Below are positions 49,387 to 57,472 of a stretch of DNA of 64,000 nucleotides, one piece after another. The stretch covers positions 112,061 through 176,060 of the forward strand of contig JAQBOM010000037.1 of assembly GCA_028288025.1 (NCBI GenBank), in the 5' to 3' direction. Numbering within the stretch: the stretch's first letter is position 1; every line of letters starts with the position of its first letter. The position numbers and the translations under genes are program-made. The stretch is from Mucilaginibacter sp. (lineage in GTDB: Bacteria > Bacteroidota > Bacteroidia > Sphingobacteriales > Sphingobacteriaceae). The notes under the pieces are model-generated. The model was not told the origin of the DNA. It did no database searches and saw only the letters and a list, made by a program, of their open reading frames with translations.

Positions 49387-50154
49387 TTAAAAGCTGTGCC
49401 TCACATTATTGCTGAATGTTTTGGTGGTCCAGTAACCGCTATCCAATATGCGCCTAACCGTCATTAACGGATCCTGCGGGTAGCGCTTATCTGCTAGTTG
49501 GAAGGCCAATTTGAACCCGCGTTTATGTAATTCAGGCAGGTTCTGCGCGTTCCAAACACCAAACGGGAAAGCAAAATATTTTACCGGTTTGCCGGTGATG
49601 TCCTCGAGCAATTTGGTAGGCTTGTCCAATTGTATCTGCCAATCTTTACCTGTTATCTTTTTAAAATTACTGTGGTTCCAGGTATGGCTGGCTATAACAT
49701 TTCCCTCGTCGGATAACTGTTTTAGCTGCGCCTTGCTCATGTAATGTTTTTTGTTTAGCGATACGGTCATGATAAAAAACACACCCTTAAAGCCATATTT
49801 TTTCATTTCGGGCCGGGCTATTTCAAACTGATCCAAATCGGTATCATCAAAAGTAAGCATGATGGGTTTGCTGGGCAAGGCTGTGCCTTTGGTCAGGTAA
49901 TCATATAACTGATCGGGCAGAATCGTATGGTAGCCGCTGTCGGCCAGCATTTTCATATGCTGTTTAAAAGAAGCAATGGGTATAATATAATCCTTTGAAG
50001 TCTTTGAATCTGTAGGCTTCCAGTCGCGTATCTGGTGATAGCAAACAATGGGTACCTGTTTGCGCGCCATTACAGCAGCGTTGTTCACAGGCTGCCCGAA
50101 AGTAATTAAACTTAAAAGGCAGAAAATTGAGAGAAAAAAAAGTTGTTTGAACAT
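49387..50154 (-). CDS. Polysaccharide deacetylase (NodB) family protein
   Basis: VPIVCYHQIRDW; PIMLTFDDTDLDQFEIARPEMKKYGFKGVFFI; IASHTWNHSNF. Confidence 0.92.
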   Translation of the reverse strand: MFKQLFFLSIFCLLSLITFGQPVNNAAVMARKQVPIVCYHQIRDWKPTDSKTSKDYIIPIASFKQHMKMLADSGYHTILPDQLYDYLTKGTALPSKPIMLTFDDTDLDQFEIARPEMKKYGFKGVFFIMTVSLNKKHYMSKAQLKQLSDEGNVIASHTWNHSNFKKITGKDWQIQLDKPTKLLEDITGKPVKYFAFPFGVWNAQNLPELHKRGFKLAFQLADKRYPQDPLMTVRRILDSGYWTTKTFSNNVRHSF

Positions 50155-50235
50155 AACGATAGATGTGTTTTAATTCCGGCTAAAATAAGATTAATTTTCT
50201 TTCGGCTAAAGATAAACCCGTCAATTTTATTGGTT

Positions 50236-51342
50236 TCAGAGCACAATCCGCTTGCTCTCTTTTATCGAACGTTTCGCCGCATCCAATATCTCCATTACGA
50301 TCATATTGTATTTTAACGAAGATCGGTCATCACCCTCGCCTGTGATGCTTTTTTGCAGCACGGCAGTAAAATACGGGATAGGATTATTGTAGGGCGGCTG
50401 TAATGGCTCAACTTTTCTTACGCTTTTAATATTCTCGCGCATACGCATCGTCAAATTGTTACCATCCAGCGCATGTAAATAGCCGGTTTCGCCAAAAACT
50501 TCCATGTCTTTAATGCTAAAAGGCCAGTTCCATGAAGCTTCAATTTGCCCCGTTGCACCGGGATATTCTATTATTACAGTCGCGTCATCCTCCACTTTTG
50601 GATAAATAGCTGGTTTATAATGCCGGGCTATGGCCGTTACGGCTATTGGCCGTTTGCCGTGCATCAGCCAGGTCATTAGATCGGCGCCGTAGCAGCCAAA
50701 ATCGTTCAGCGCGCCTGCGCCGTTTAAAACAGGGTCGGTAAGCCAGCTCAAAAACTCTTCGCTGCAACCAATTTCGACCGGGCCCTGGTGCCCGTCGTGC
50801 ACCACCATTTTGCGGATAGCGCCTATGCTGTCTTTATTAATGATATCGTACGCGGCCACTACCGACGGGTACCACGTCGTTTCATAGTTTGTTAAAAGTT
50901 TAATATGGTATTGATTGGCAAGCGCTTCCATCCGTTTTGCCTGGCTTAAGGTTGCTGCCAGCGGTTTTTCAACCATAACCGCGATGTGCAAAGGCGCGCA
51001 TACCTCAACGATATCAACATGGTAAGCAATCGCGTTATAGCCCAATACTATAGCCGGTTTCCGTTTGGCTACCATCGTTTTCAGGTCGGTAAAAAATAAA
51101 GAGTCAGGCAAATGGAACTGTTTGCGGTATTTTTCCTGCAATGCCTTGCTCGGCTCGGCTATGCCGACAATATTTACCCGGCCATGTGCATACTCGTTTA
51201 AAATACCATAGATATGGTTGTGGGTTAAGCCGGCAATGCCAACACGCGGCATACTTTGGGCATCAGCCAGGGTAGCGGAACTAGTAATTAATACTGCTAA
51301 AATGAGTGCTCTTTTGAAGTTGATAAGAATGTTGTTTTTCAT
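50236..51342 (-). CDS. Gfo/Idh/MocA family oxidoreductase with signal peptide
   Basis: RVGIAGLTHNHIYGILNEYAHGRVNIVGIAEPS; VMVEKPLAATLSQAKRM; start trimmed to exclude the repeat at 51374. Confidence 0.9.
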   Translation of the reverse strand: MKNNILINFKRALILAVLITSSATLADAQSMPRVGIAGLTHNHIYGILNEYAHGRVNIVGIAEPSKALQEKYRKQFHLPDSLFFTDLKTMVAKRKPAIVLGYNAIAYHVDIVEVCAPLHIAVMVEKPLAATLSQAKRMEALANQYHIKLLTNYETTWYPSVVAAYDIINKDSIGAIRKMVVHDGHQGPVEIGCSEEFLSWLTDPVLNGAGALNDFGCYGADLMTWLMHGKRPIAVTAIARHYKPAIYPKVEDDATVIIEYPGATGQIEASWNWPFSIKDMEVFGETGYLHALDGNNLTMRMRENIKSVRKVEPLQPPYNNPIPYFTAVLQKSITGEGDDRSSLKYNMIVMEILDAAKRSIKESKRIVL

Positions 51343-51373
51343 TTGATGAGGAATATAATGTTTCGAATTCTTT

Positions 51374-51465
51374 GTCATTCTGAGCGTAGCGAAGAATCTT
51401 CTGCGACAGATGTGTATCCGCGTGCTTTTCGCGCGAAGAAGATTCTTCGCTACGCTCAGGGTGAC
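51374..51465. repeat. GTCATTCTGAGCGTAGCGAAGAATCTTCT / AGAAGATTCTTCGCTACGCTCAGGGTGAC palindromic element (92 bp)
   Basis: About 29-bp near-perfect inverted repeats. Confidence 0.88.
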
Positions 51466-51497
51466 AAACTTTTATAGTGATGATTTTCATCTCTTCG

Positions 51498-52520
51498 TTA
51501 AAACAAGGACGGATTGCCGCCCAACTTTATTTTGCCCAGATGCTTGTAAGCGCTTTCGGTCGCTTCGCGGCCGCGCGCGGTGCGCATTAAAAAACCTTCC
51601 TGGATCAAAAAAGGCTCGTACACTTCTTCAATCGTACCTTCATCTTCACCCACCGCAGTGGCTATTGTTTTTAAGCCAACCGGGCCGCCCTTGAATTTAT
51701 CAATAATGGTGGTTAATATCTTATTATCCATTTCATCCAGGCCGTGCTCGTCCACATTTAAAGCGTTCAAAGCATATTTGGCTATTACGGTATCGATATT
51801 TCCGTCGCCCTTTATCTGGGCGAAATCACGTGTACGGCGCAGTAAAGCATTGGCTATACGGGGTGTACCACGGCTGCGGCGGGCAATTTCATAGGCGCCT
51901 TCGTCGCTTATCGGTGTTTTTAATATAGATGCCGAGCGCAACACGATAGTGGTCAATAACTTGGCATCGTAATATTCGAGCCTCGAATTGATGCCAAACC
52001 TTGCACGCAGTGGCGCCGTCAACAAGCCCGAACGGGTAGTGGCCCCAACCAATGTAAAGGGATTTAAGGATATTTGCACCGAACGCGCGTTAGGGCCGCT
52101 CTCGAGCATAATATCTATCTTAAAATCTTCCATTGCCGAGTATAAATATTCTTCAACCAGGGGGCTTAAACGGTGGATCTCGTCGATAAACAAAATATCA
52201 CCTGTTTCCAGGTTGGTCAGTAAGCCGGCAAGGTCGCCGGGTTTATCTAAAACAGGGCCGGAAGTTATTTTTATACCCACATTCATCTCGTTGGCGATGA
52301 TGTAGGAGAGGGTTGTTTTGCCCAATCCCGGCGGGCCGTGCAGCAACACATGATCGAGCGCTTCGCCACGCTGGCGGGCAGCCTGAACAAATACTTTTAA
52401 ATTGGCTAATATTTTATGCTGACCGGTAAAGTCCTCAAAGACCTGCGGACGCAAAACTTTCTCAATATCACGTTCAGCAGGGGAGAGACGTTCACCGTCG
52501 GGATCAAGGTTTTCGTTCAT
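51498..52520 (-). CDS. ruvB: Holliday junction branch migration ATPase RuvB
   Basis: [63 protein letters not shown]. Confidence 0.97.
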   Translation of the reverse strand: MNENLDPDGERLSPAERDIEKVLRPQVFEDFTGQHKILANLKVFVQAARQRGEALDHVLLHGPPGLGKTTLSYIIANEMNVGIKITSGPVLDKPGDLAGLLTNLETGDILFIDEIHRLSPLVEEYLYSAMEDFKIDIMLESGPNARSVQISLNPFTLVGATTRSGLLTAPLRARFGINSRLEYYDAKLLTTIVLRSASILKTPISDEGAYEIARRSRGTPRIANALLRRTRDFAQIKGDGNIDTVIAKYALNALNVDEHGLDEMDNKILTTIIDKFKGGPVGLKTIATAVGEDEGTIEEVYEPFLIQEGFLMRTARGREATESAYKHLGKIKLGGNPSLF

Positions 52521-52531
52521 TGCCGTTATTT

Positions 52532-52664
52532 ATTTCGAATTTCGGAATTTCGATTTCGAATTTATACATATTTCATATTTGGAAATTTCGATTTCGAATT
52601 TAGCCAATTAACCATAGGTTGCATCAAAAATCCGAAATCGAAATTTCGAAATCCGAAATCAAAG
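52532..52664. repeat. Short-word inverted array, TTTCGAATTTCGGAATTTCGATTTCGAATTT / ATCCGAAATCGAAATTTCGAAATCCGAAATC
   Basis: Multiple near-tandem TTTCGATTTCGAATTT words on the left, reverse complements on the right. Confidence 0.8.
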
Positions 52665-52665
52665 A

Positions 52666-53397
52666 TCACCCCTCCGGGTACTTCCTGAATATACTGTTGA
52701 TCTTCATGTGGATAACCCCGATAAACGCTTCCCTGAATATGCTGGTCGACATTTTTGAGGTGCCGAGGGTACGGTCGGTAAAGATGATCGGGATTTCCAC
52801 TACCTTAAAACCGTGTTTTACCGCGGTATATTTCATTTCGATCTGAAAAGCATATCCCACAAATTTTATCTTATGCAAACGGACCGTTTCCAAAACCCGT
52901 CGTTTATAACACATAAAACCGGCTGTTGAGTCTTGTATTTTTAGCCCTGTTATAAAACGTACATACACCGAAGCAAAATAGCTCATCAATACCCTGCTCA
53001 TCGGCCAGTTAACTACGTTCACACCGTTTATGTACCGCGATCCAATGGCCGCGTCTGCGCCATCAATACAGGCCTGCCGTAATTTTAACAAGTCGTCGGG
53101 ATTATGCGAAAAATCGGCATCCATCTCGAAGATGTAATCATAATGCCTATAGATAGCCCAGGCAAAACCGTGGAGGTAAGCTGTGCCAAGCCCCTGCTTC
53201 CCGGCACGCTCTTCTATAAAAAGGCGCCCGGGATATTCGGGTATTAATTGCTTTACGATATTTTGCGTACCGTCAGGCGAGCCATCATCAATAATAAGCA
53301 GGTGAAAATCATGCGGCAAAGAGAATACCTTACGGATCATCCGTTCAATATTTTCCTTTTCATTATAGGTGGGTATAATAACTAAGCTATCAGGCAC
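52666..53397 (-). CDS. Polyprenol-phosphate mannosyltransferase-like GT2
   Basis: LVIIPTYNEKENIERMIRKVFSLP; IDDGSPDGTQNIVKQL; FEMDADFSHNPDDL. Confidence 0.9.
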   Translation of the reverse strand: MPDSLVIIPTYNEKENIERMIRKVFSLPHDFHLLIIDDGSPDGTQNIVKQLIPEYPGRLFIEERAGKQGLGTAYLHGFAWAIYRHYDYIFEMDADFSHNPDDLLKLRQACIDGADAAIGSRYINGVNVVNWPMSRVLMSYFASVYVRFITGLKIQDSTAGFMCYKRRVLETVRLHKIKFVGYAFQIEMKYTAVKHGFKVVEIPIIFTDRTLGTSKMSTSIFREAFIGVIHMKINSIFRKYPEG

Positions 53398-53457
53398 TAA
53401 ATAAAGTTGAAAATGAGAGGGCTAAAATAAACGATTTCGGCATCATTAAAAATAAAA

Positions 53458-53487
53458 AAAGCAGATAGTGATTGTAACTATCTGCTT
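53458..53487 (-). terminator. Rho-independent terminator downstream of the POT transporter gene
   Basis: AAGCAGATAGT-N7-ACTATCTGCTT perfect stem; minus strand continues TTTTTTTATTTTT. Confidence 0.85.
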
Positions 53488-53506
53488 ACTAAGAAAATCT
53501 GATTTA

Positions 53507-54994
53507 TTACAGATTATTTGTATCTGCAATTACCTGGTTTTCGATATACGGGTCGGTTATGTAATTGCGTTCCTTCAGTCGCGGCGAAATAAACAAGAAT
53601 GCGACTACAAACACTCCAATAAATATTACAAAGAACCACTCGTAGTTTGCACCCTTAAGGTTACGTGCCCACCACCCGCCATTTTCGATAAAGCCGTTAA
53701 CAACGGCGGTAATAAGATTGCCAAACGATACTACCAGGAACCAGATGCCGGTCATGGTGCTTTTCATTGATTTTGGCGAATGCGTGTAAGCATACTCTAA
53801 ACCAGTTATTGAAACCAGTACTTCGGCTGCTGAAAGTACCATAAATGCTAGTACCTCCCACCACATGGAGGGTGTGCCGCCATGTTCAATATTGTTGTGT
53901 GCAAGGCCGATTACCACGAATGACAAAGCCGTTAAAATTAAGCCTGCACCAAGCCTTCGCAACGGCGTAGTCTTGAGCCCTCGTTTGTCCAACCATGGAT
54001 ATATCGAATAATTAAATAGAGGGATGAAAAGCAGAAGGAACACAGTATTAATGGTTGATAATTGGCCGGGGAATACTGTAAATGAGATAAAGCCAAGGTT
54101 AATGGAACGATCCATTTTATCGGCATACAGCGTCCATTCGGATAAGCATTGATCCCAAACGGCCCAAAATGCCAGGGCAAAAAAGAATACCGCCATAACA
54201 CGGTAAACAGCCTTAACGCCTTCAACGCGCTCAGGATCATAAGGTCCTTTGGCTACATCAAGCATGGATTGTCCCGGTTGTTTTTGGCCTAAGTGAGTTA
54301 GTGCATACCAACTTATAAACACCAGGTTGTTTCTGTTAACGCCTTGCGGGGGAACTTTTACATATCTTTTACGCCCCGAAAAGAATATTATGGTAGCCAG
54401 CGCCATCAGAAATCCGGGAATACCGAAGGCCCATTTTGGGCCAAAGTGGTCGTAAGTCCACGGAATAGCGATAGTTGAAATCATAGAACCTGCATTGATA
54501 CTGAAATAGAACCAGCCATATACTTTTGAAAGAAGATCTTGATTTGTAGCATCAAATTGATCGCCAACGTTGGCTGATACGCAGGACTTGATACCACCGG
54601 CGCCTATGGCAACAACGAGCAGGCCTATTTTAAAGCCGTCGAGGCCACCGTCAAACGTCGCCAATAAAAAATGACCCAGGCAGTAAATCATGGATACGTA
54701 TAAGATAAGCTTGTATTTACCGGTAAACCAGTCGGCTATCATGCCGCCTACAAATGGTAAGGAGTATGCCACCATTACAAACAAGTGGTGTAACTTATTG
54801 GCATGCGCGTTCGCCTGTTCGGTTAAGGCAGCATTGCCGGTAGGATTAAAGAATTGGTTTACTAAAAATAACGTCAATATTGAACGCATGCCATAAAAGC
54901 TAAAGCGTTCCGCTGCTTCATTCCCAATGATATACGGGACGCTTTTAGGAAATCTTGATTTGGAAGGTTCGGATGCAGTTACAGTTTCTTGCAT
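53507..54994 (-). CDS. POT family (PTR2) peptide MFS transporter
   Basis: AAERFSFYGMRSILTLFLVNQF; FYFSINAGSMISTIAIPW. Confidence 0.93.
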   Translation of the reverse strand: MQETVTASEPSKSRFPKSVPYIIGNEAAERFSFYGMRSILTLFLVNQFFNPTGNAALTEQANAHANKLHHLFVMVAYSLPFVGGMIADWFTGKYKLILYVSMIYCLGHFLLATFDGGLDGFKIGLLVVAIGAGGIKSCVSANVGDQFDATNQDLLSKVYGWFYFSINAGSMISTIAIPWTYDHFGPKWAFGIPGFLMALATIIFFSGRKRYVKVPPQGVNRNNLVFISWYALTHLGQKQPGQSMLDVAKGPYDPERVEGVKAVYRVMAVFFFALAFWAVWDQCLSEWTLYADKMDRSINLGFISFTVFPGQLSTINTVFLLLFIPLFNYSIYPWLDKRGLKTTPLRRLGAGLILTALSFVVIGLAHNNIEHGGTPSMWWEVLAFMVLSAAEVLVSITGLEYAYTHSPKSMKSTMTGIWFLVVSFGNLITAVVNGFIENGGWWARNLKGANYEWFFVIFIGVFVVAFLFISPRLKERNYITDPYIENQVIADTNNL

Positions 54995-55138
54995 TATTTA
55001 TAGCATAAAAATTTTACTAAAGTACTATAATTCCCGTGATTCAAAATTTAATATTGATTACCTGTCGAAATGTTGCAGGATGTTGTAAAGGTTGTACAGG
55101 TTTCAAAATGTTATACCAGCAGGGAATGAATTTAACAA

Positions 55139-56059
55139 CTAATTTTGCTTCGGCGCTTTGGCTGCTGCTTTATCTATCGCTGCCTGTTTTTTAGGATCAA
55201 CCAGCTCATCGTCATGGGTGTTGGGTACGTTTCTCATGTCTAAATTCTCCACATAAGTCCATTTGCCATTTTTTAGCCGGTAACCATCGTAGCTCATATC
55301 GGGCCCGTACAGTTCGTGGCGATTTTTTAATTTGGGATCAGGAGGAGACAGGTGGTCAAATACGATTAAATTCTGATCGGGAACGTATCTCAACAGCAGC
55401 GACACCTGCCGGGCATATTCAAAAATAACGCGGTTGCGTGTTTTGCCATTACCGATGAAAACCGGCATCCCTAAAACAGGTGTGCCATTTTTAAAAGATA
55501 AGGCTTCGATTACTTTTTTGGTCGAATTTACATTGTTGCCTTTCCAGCCTAGTAAAACATAGTAAAGCTGTGGCGTATAAACAGGTATGATCTTGTAATA
55601 CTCGGCGCCTATCCATTTGCGGTTATCGGTTACTGTATCTTCCGGGTTTTTAATTAACGGGGTATAATCGTCAAGCGGGAACATTTTCAAGTCGCCCCCT
55701 GTATTCATCTGTATAGTCCCGTAAAAACGGTAACTGCCATCCTGGTTAACAACCGGCCAGCTGATGATACGGAAACGATTGTCGGGTGAATTGGTGATCC
55801 GTAAACTTTTTACTGAATCGAAGGGGTAAATAAAGGAGTTATGAATTTTTAAAGCGCTTACCAGGGTTTTGATAAACGTGTAATTGGCGTTTTTACGAAT
55901 TAGCTCTTCATCATCATTCACCATCTTTTTGCCTAATGATGCCAGGCTGTCCTCGTAAGATTTTAATTGTTTAAGACGGCCGGTTTCATCTGAATGCTGA
56001 GCGAATATAAGATGCGGCATTGCGGCCAGCAGAAAACAAGTAATTATTAACTTTTTCAT
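55139..56059 (-). CDS. Hypothetical secreted protein
   Basis: Signal peptide MKKLIITCFLLAAMPHLIFAQ; 306 aa. Confidence 0.75.
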   Translation of the reverse strand: MKKLIITCFLLAAMPHLIFAQHSDETGRLKQLKSYEDSLASLGKKMVNDDEELIRKNANYTFIKTLVSALKIHNSFIYPFDSVKSLRITNSPDNRFRIISWPVVNQDGSYRFYGTIQMNTGGDLKMFPLDDYTPLIKNPEDTVTDNRKWIGAEYYKIIPVYTPQLYYVLLGWKGNNVNSTKKVIEALSFKNGTPVLGMPVFIGNGKTRNRVIFEYARQVSLLLRYVPDQNLIVFDHLSPPDPKLKNRHELYGPDMSYDGYRLKNGKWTYVENLDMRNVPNTHDDELVDPKKQAAIDKAAAKAPKQN

Positions 56060-56067
56060 TAACCTAA

Positions 56068-57246
56068 TTAACGTAAATTTTCGATAACCATTGCGCTTGC
56101 GCCGCCGCCGCCGTTACAAATTCCGGCCGCGCCATATTTTCCCTTATTTTGCTGTAGTACATGGAGTAAGGTTACGATAATGCGCGCGCCAGACGCGCCC
56201 AGGGGATGCCCCATAGCCACCGCGCCGCCGTTTACATTTACTTTTGCCGGATCGAGCTTCAAAAGCTGGTTATTGGCAATGGCTACCACCGAAAAAGCTT
56301 CATTGATCTCAAAATAATCCATTTGTTCAGCCGATAAATTTGCGCGGTGCAAAGCTAAGGGGATAGCTTTTGACGGAGCTGTCGTAAACCATTCAGGCGC
56401 CTGCTGCGCATCGGCATAGGATATTATGCGGGCCAAAGGCTTTATTCCCAACTCAACCGCTTTGTCTTTACTCATTAAAACTACTACTGCCGCGCCATCG
56501 TTTAAGGTAGAGGCATTAGCAGCTGTTACCGTGCCTTCTTTTTTAAACACAGGTTTTAACGATGGAATTTTATCGAATTTAACCGCATTAGGTTCTTCAT
56601 CGTCGGCAAATAGGGTTATCCCGCCTTTTTTGTCTTTTAGTTCAACCGGGGTTATTTCGGCTTTAAATTTACCGTCTGTTTGGGCTGTCTGCGCTCTTTT
56701 GTACGAGTCAACGGCAAAGGCGTCCTGTTCTTCGCGGCCGATATTGCATTCAACGGCGCATAATTCAGCCGCTGAACCCATATGATAATCATTATAAACG
56801 TCCCAAAGACCGTCTTTTATCAGGCCATCGGTTATTTGGCCGTTACCTAGGCGATAGCCATTCCTGGCTTTATCAAGATAGTAAGGCACATTGCTCATGC
56901 TTTCCATTCCGCCGGCTACAACAATTTCATTTTGACCCAACGCGATGCTCTGGGCCGCCAGCATAATGGCTTTCATGCCGGATGCGCACACTTTGTTTAC
57001 GGTAGTAGCCGGTAACGAAGGCAATCCGGCAAATATCGCGGCCTGCGTTGCCGGCGCCTGGCCTAAATTTGCTGACAAAACGTTACCCATATATACCTCC
57101 TGTATCTGAGCGGGCTCTAACCCTGCTTTTTGCACAGCTGATTTAATAACGATACTTCCCAGCTCTGTTGCTGATAATCCGGCCAGGCTGCCGCCAAAAC
57201 TGCCGATAGGGGTGCGGGTGGCCGAAACAATAACTACTTCTCTCAT
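56068..57246 (-). CDS. Acetyl-CoA C-acyltransferase (thiolase)
   Basis: VIVSATRTPIGSFGGSLAGLSATELG; NKVCASGMKAIMLAAQ; NGGAVAMGHPLGASGARI; CNGGGGASAMVIE. Confidence 0.95.
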   Translation of the reverse strand: MREVVIVSATRTPIGSFGGSLAGLSATELGSIVIKSAVQKAGLEPAQIQEVYMGNVLSANLGQAPATQAAIFAGLPSLPATTVNKVCASGMKAIMLAAQSIALGQNEIVVAGGMESMSNVPYYLDKARNGYRLGNGQITDGLIKDGLWDVYNDYHMGSAAELCAVECNIGREEQDAFAVDSYKRAQTAQTDGKFKAEITPVELKDKKGGITLFADDEEPNAVKFDKIPSLKPVFKKEGTVTAANASTLNDGAAVVVLMSKDKAVELGIKPLARIISYADAQQAPEWFTTAPSKAIPLALHRANLSAEQMDYFEINEAFSVVAIANNQLLKLDPAKVNVNGGAVAMGHPLGASGARIIVTLLHVLQQNKGKYGAAGICNGGGGASAMVIENLR

Positions 57247-57312
57247 ATGTTATATAGTGGAACGGCAAATTTAGCCTTTTTATGTTATGCATGCATAGTT
57301 TTTGGGTTAAAA

Positions 57313-57405
57313 AGTCTTGAGTCCTGAGTCGAAAGTCTTGAGCGAAAATCTCAAATTATGTATCCATCTGACTCAAGACTCCAGACTCAGGACTCAGGAC
57401 TGTCC
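57313..57405. repeat. Short-word inverted array, AGTCTTGAGTCCTGAGTC / GACTCAAGACTCCAGACTCAGGACTCAGGACT
   Basis: Near-tandem AGTCyTGAGTC words, inverted right arm. Confidence 0.85.
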
Positions 57406-57472
57406 TCATAGCGTTCACGAAAAAAAGCATATAACCGAAACTTATATTAATTTTGAACCGACAAATACGTTA

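Noticed and set aside
51281-51490. Minus-strand 69-aa ORF (MKIITIKVCHPERSEESS...)
   Set aside because: Translated from the palindromic GTCATTCTGAG element; CHPERSEESS-like peptides are repeat-derived artefacts.
52416-52846. Plus-strand ORFs containing KNPKSKFRNPKSKI / KSEIEISKSEIKD
   Set aside because: They are translations of the TTTCGATTTCG word array and antisense to ruvB or the GT2 gene.
25434-57405. Possibility that the repeated words form a CRISPR array
   Set aside because: Words are only 6-11 bp, degenerate, directly adjacent and inverted; there are no uniform repeats with unique spacers and no cas genes.
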